The notes below the pieces were generated by a model. That model was not told the origin of the DNA. It searched no databases and was given only the letters and a program-made list of their open reading frames with translations. A DNA stretch of 64,000 nt from Gossypium raimondii. Its lineage: Eukaryota > Streptophyta > Magnoliopsida > Malvales > Malvaceae. The position numbers and the translations under genes are program-made. The stretch lies in the NCBI RefSeq assembly GCF_025698545.1, contig NC_068577.1, positions 4,497,501 to 4,561,500 on the forward strand, written 5' to 3'. Positions 60,199-64,000 of this stretch are shown here, in pieces. The stretch's first letter is position 1, and every line of letters begins with the position of its first letter.

Positions 60199-61308
60199 AA
60201 CTGATCTTATTTGACAACTCACCCTTAACGCTAACATTACACCCGAGCTCGTGTTCTTACATTAGGTGAAGGCGGCACCAAGCAAAATCACAGCAGTCTG
60301 AATATATCTTGGTTTGGCTTCTCATTTTAGCAGTTCCAGAACCAGTTATTATCTTTCATGATCAAGTGGCTTTTCCTCTCAACTGAGTTCTCATTTCTGT
60401 ACACAAAACCCCCTGATTTTTTGGTTTTTTTCCCCCTCTTTTTTTTAGGTAAAAGAAAGCATTGTATATATAAATATGTAAGTTCATCTGATAACCTATT
60501 ATTATGTATTTCTTGGCCTACACTAATTAATCATCTAAGCATGATCTTGTTGATGCTTGTTAAATTATACTGTCTTTTTCCGTTGTCTCAAAAACTTAAT
60601 TGAACCGCATTGCATACGCATTGTTGTTGTGGTGCATGATTTGAGTGCATGGAAACGAATTGTGTTTCCTATTCGAATCGGTTAAGCCTTGTTGATCAAA
60701 CAGCTATATATATACCCCATTCAAGATGGTGGAGGGGGCTAAAATTTTCCATTCAAGATTTGTTACATTGGGGCAAATTCTGTCTATAGGATGAAGCAAA
60801 TACCATATTAGTGTTTCAGTGATGCTGGTATTTGTTTTGTTTTCCTACGGATAGGCTTATCTCAATCTAAGTCAGGGCATGTCACCAGTAAGTTTATAGA
60901 AGAGTGAAAGTCGTATTTACAGATTATCCATCATATGAGATCGTTGATGAGAGACTTGAATGTTGGTGCTTGCCTAATCATTTAAAATATGCCAATTAAT
61001 TTTATTTAAATGTCAAAAGGGATTCCTTACCAGGACCATTGGTTTTAAACTTTTTCTTCGGCTTCAGTCATGCAATGCCAAAATGGGGGTAAAAGAGACA
61101 CCTACGATGGTACAAATACAATGTAAAAGAACATGGGCCTTAAGTTGGTGTTGAACACACAAATAAAGCCTTAGAGGGTGAAGGATCCCCCATTTTTTTG
61201 AGTGCCCCTTCCAGGGAATGAATATATAGGAAGGTGGCTTAATTAGGCAACAATACTTTACCGAAAGTTACGGAGTCGAAGCAAATATTTGTATTGGAAT
61301 CTTTGGTT
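60199..61308. other. Downstream part of unit B, no gene seen
   Basis: Matches the region behind copy A with many small gaps ('gtatttcttg.cctacac', 'gtgtttcagt.atgctggtat'). No open frame with recognisable content. Confidence 0.5.
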
Positions 61309-62099
61309 TGGTTTTTTACAAAAATATTATAAAAAAAATAAAAAATAACTAAAATGTTATAACTTTTTTTTATTTACCAAAATATATATATATATATATT
61401 TTATTTACCAAAATATATCAAAAAAAAAACCTAACACCAGCCTGATCAGGTCAATTAAATTGGCGGCACCAAAGGTGCCAAATTGAGTAATACTTAATTT
61501 TTTAAATTAAAATAGAGTTATTAAATAAAGAATTGAGTTGAAGGGGAATAAAAAGAAAATAATAAATAAGGAGGGCTTAGAAGGCAATTAGCCACATTTC
61601 AATTTTAGTGCGCGAGGAGCAGCAATTCACTTTCAAAATTCAAAATGGTAAATTTGCATGTCAGGTCCTTAAAACTGCAAATGGTCACTTAATTAGAATT
61701 CTCTCATTTAATAACCCTATTTTAATTTAAAAAAATTAAGTATTACTTAATATTTTGTTAAATTAAAATAGAGTTATTAAATGAGAATAGTTTATTAAAT
61801 TAAAATAGAGTTATTAAATAAAAAATAATAAATAAGGAGGACTTAGAAAGCAATTACACACTTTTTTTTTTCCTTTGGCACCATGGTGCGCCAATGACTT
61901 TGGCACCATTGGTGCCACCAATTTATTTGGCACCTTTGGTGCCGCCAATTTAATTGGCTTGATCAGGCTGGTGTCAGGTTTTTTTTTTGTTTGTTTGTTT
62001 TTTTTGATATATTTTGATAAATAAAAAAATATATATTTTGGTAAATAAAAAAAATTATAACATTTTGGTTATTTTTTTATAATATTTTGTAAAAAACCC
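61309..62099. mobile_element. Foldback element with long arms, about 790 bp
   Basis: Arms of roughly 180 bp pair almost end to end: 'tggttttttacaaaaatatt' with '...aatattttgtaaaaaaccc', then 'accagcctgatcaggtcaat' with 'ggcttgatcaggctggtgtc', then 'ggcggcaccaaaggtgcca' with 'ggcacctttggtgccgcc'. The centre has shorter repeats of 'aaattaaaatagagttatta' in direct orientation. No transposase and no clean target duplication. It sits exactly at the 3' edge of unit B. Confidence 0.75.
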
Positions 62100-62613
62100 G
62101 ACATACTCTGTTAGCAATTTTTCTAAATTAATGTCATTTGGTTTGGTTTATCCAATTTGGAATAGTTGTTGTAGTCTCTTTCTCATTTAAGAGTGGACAT
62201 ACCTAAATTTAGAAAATCCCGATCGTCCCAATGAATTAAGGTAAATTTTTATTATTGTCTCTTGATCTACTTAGAACCTCAAACATTTGTGAGAGATGGC
62301 ATCTAATAGATTTGAAGCTCCATATTTACTCAATATAGAAGCCTTCAAAATGGAGAGTTAAACATATAAATTAAATAAAGGAGAGCATCGAAGCAACTTG
62401 CATGAATGACCCTCAAAAGTTCATTATACAGTAACCATTCTTTCCCCTTACAGTACTGTAATGTTTTTCATCATAGTTTTAGTTCATGACAATATATGCT
62501 TTCATTTTTGCTAAAATTAACATAAAACTAGTTTTCAATTTTAGTAAAATGCCCCCCCAAAAAACCCACCAAAAAAAAGGCAGCTACTATGTTTTTTTCC
62601 TTTCATTTCTACT
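62100..62613. other. Spacer between the foldback element and the NPH3-type gene
   Basis: Holds the 3' untranslated region of the NPH3-type gene, which reads leftward, and no other recognisable feature. Confidence 0.45.
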
Positions 62614-64000
62614 TTAAGAAACCGAATGCCTTCTATTTCTGGATGGTGTTGATTTGGCTTCTTCAGGATTGGCCGAACCGAGACTTTCTGATGAATCCGA
62701 ACCGCTGTTTTCACCTTGGGCTCCTTTGCTTGACCATATCTTTGAAAATATCCTCTTGGATTTCAATAAACCTTTCATTTTACTAATGGCAACTTTGTCG
62801 ACGCTGTTCCTACTATCTCCGCCGTTTCTCTCACTCCCTCCAATGCCGTTGCTCATCCTCAAGGCAGCTATTTCGCCTTTCAGGGCCTTGAGTTCCTCGG
62901 CTGTGGCCACTGCATCCCAATCTTCCTCCGGGTGGGTTGCTGCTGACCTTGAGCTCCCATGAGATCCAATATTTAGATCCTTCAGGCCTCTAGGCAAGTC
63001 AGGAGTGCTACTTCCTGATGAAGCAGTAGCCCTTACCTGCTCGAAAAACAGAACCTGCACAACGACACGCAATGGGAGTCTCTCATTTTGCACAGCGTGC
63101 ATACATGCATCAACTGATAGTTTCTTGCAATCCATTAATTTGCATATTCTTTTCCTCTCACTCTTGCTGATCCCTGGGTGCTCCTGCATTGAAGCCGAGT
63201 GGATTTTAAGTCAACAGAATCAGTTTTGCCTTCATAATAATAACCGTCAAAAAGTTGATGGTATTGGTTCAAGTATAATGTAATAACAATTTGTAAGTAC
63301 ATCGACAAAAATAGAGTTTGGCAAGATTCTCACCTTAAGGTACATGTCAATGGCTCGGTAAAGCCCATCGTGAGAAGGCCGAGAGATGCAAGACACCAGT
63401 TCAGCTAGGTCTACAAACTTCGACAAGGGTAAGTTGGGATCCTTTGCAATTTCAGCAAGATATGCATCGATCAATTTTGCCACCATCAGCTTGGAAGCAT
63501 CGGTTAGGATTCCAGGTCTTCGTATTTCCTGGACCTCGTTGTCTTCCGACTCGAATTCAGCATTCTGATCTTGCATCAGAAACTCTTTCACTATTTTCTG
63601 TACCGTATCAACATCATACACTACATCTTCCCCGTCTGCAGCTCGTATTGAAAGATCATTTACGGAAGCCTCCTCAAGTTGCTGCCCTATTCGCCTCACG
63701 AGCTGCTCCTGGGCCATTTCTCCCAAGTCAACAATGATGGCTGCTTTCAATAACTTCAGCAAGAAACTACAAGATACACTTCCTTTCTCAGCAGGCAACA
63801 GCCAGACAATAGCATCAACTGTTGATCTATACTTTATGACATCCCCGGAACGGATCACGCCCTTACTGAAACCAGGCAACCTTCTGTAAGAATAAGCTTT
63901 CAAAGCTTCTCCAATCACTTCATGAGATAGTATTCCTTTGGTTTTAATATTCATTATGACACGCTTATATAGATCAATTTCAAGTTCACACAAATCCTCA
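62614..64000 (-). CDS. NPH3/RPT2-like BTB protein, 3' part (cut by the window edge)
   Basis: On the - strand: exon 64000-63334 (continues beyond the window) and last exon 63183-62614. At least 411 residues are visible; the family usually has 550-650, so the BTB domain is outside. The part present is the NPH3 domain, from EDLCELEIDLYKRVI through 'GSVSCSFLLKLLKAA' and 'EDVVYDVDTVQKIVKEFL' to 'ERLPLRVVVQVLFFEQVRA'. A coiled-coil-like segment (AEELKALKGEIAALR) and a basic, Ser-rich tail follow. NPH3-type proteins are substrate adaptors of cullin-3 ubiquitin ligases and act at the plasma membrane in phototropin or auxin-transport signalling. The tail ends RRHSVS, a candidate 14-3-3 site. An ATG is not needed in the visible part: the frame is open to the edge. 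I cannot name the subfamily member. Confidence 0.92.

Larger units (their letters stand above)
52109..61308 (+). repeat. Tandem segmental duplication, unit B (about 9.2 kb)
   Basis: Second copy of 40966-48935 in the same orientation. It is longer because it holds the Mutator MITE at 52592-53260, a longer intron 1, a 123-bp tandem repeat in intron 2 and about 470 extra bp in intron 4. The match ends at 'gcaaatatttgtattggaat', exactly where the foldback element 61309-62099 begins. Confidence 0.8.

Noticed and set aside
1-64000. CRISPR arrays, bacterial-type operons, rRNA genes
   Set aside because: None seen; the window is plant nuclear DNA with spliced genes and transposons.

Overview
The window looks like a nuclear segment of a plant in the cotton group (Gossypium or a close Malvaceae relative). 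It has short AT-rich introns with GT..AG borders, plant-only gene families, LTRs carrying the 'cacacggcc/cccgtgtg' motifs I associate with cotton retrotransposons, and many small foldback elements. Assignment to cotton rests on memory of those repeats, not on a search.

Layout. Positions 1-21,100 are almost gene-free and made of nested mobile DNA: a foldback element (336-960), a Mutator-type MITE with a perfect 9-bp target duplication (2128-2831), a tRNA-derived SINE (about 3049-3250), a 2.27-kb solo LTR with a 5-bp duplication (3700-5966), a 544-bp tandem duplication carrying a second LTR type (6086-7173), a hAT MITE with an 8-bp duplication (7178-7574), then an old Copia-like LTR split by a 6.2-kb hAT composite (8826-14982), a further Copia-like LTR (15666-18059), a Gypsy-like LTR piece (18060-19654) and a decayed Copia pol piece (about 19780-20420). 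The hAT composite contains a nearly full transposase gene with two TGA stops in one frame, a fragment of the host MPS1/TTK kinase gene still bordered by splice sites, and a second non-autonomous hAT lying head to tail.

Positions 21,100-36,733 are the gene-dense part, all on the + strand: prolyl 4-hydroxylase 9-like (8 exons, 285 aa), a 78-aa At2g23090-like zinc-finger protein, an Mpv17/PMP22 membrane protein (264 aa), the sulfhydryl oxidase ERV1 (6 exons, 186 aa, with a solo LTR in intron 1) and ribosomal protein S29 (56 aa). I reconstructed the exons by eye; every model keeps one open frame to a stop.

Positions 36,734-61,308 hold a tandem segmental duplication. Two near-identical QWRF-motif genes (QWRF2/SCO3 type, 663 and 661 aa, six exons each) lie in units of about 8.0 and 9.2 kb, separated by about 3.2 kb containing LTR-like DNA. 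Each unit has gained its own MITE. Past the second copy lie a foldback element (61309-62099) and, on the - strand, the 3' part of an NPH3/BTB-type gene cut by the window edge.

The genes do not form one pathway. From memory, P4H9 and an Mpv17 gene are neighbours in Arabidopsis (At4g33910/At4g33905), and so are ERV1 and QWRF2 (At1g49880/At1g49890), so the order here looks like conserved microsynteny rather than functional clustering. I saw no convincing new molecular system; the most unusual items are the kinase-gene capture inside the hAT element, the head-to-tail hAT composite, and the QWRF tandem pair with diverging upstream ORFs.
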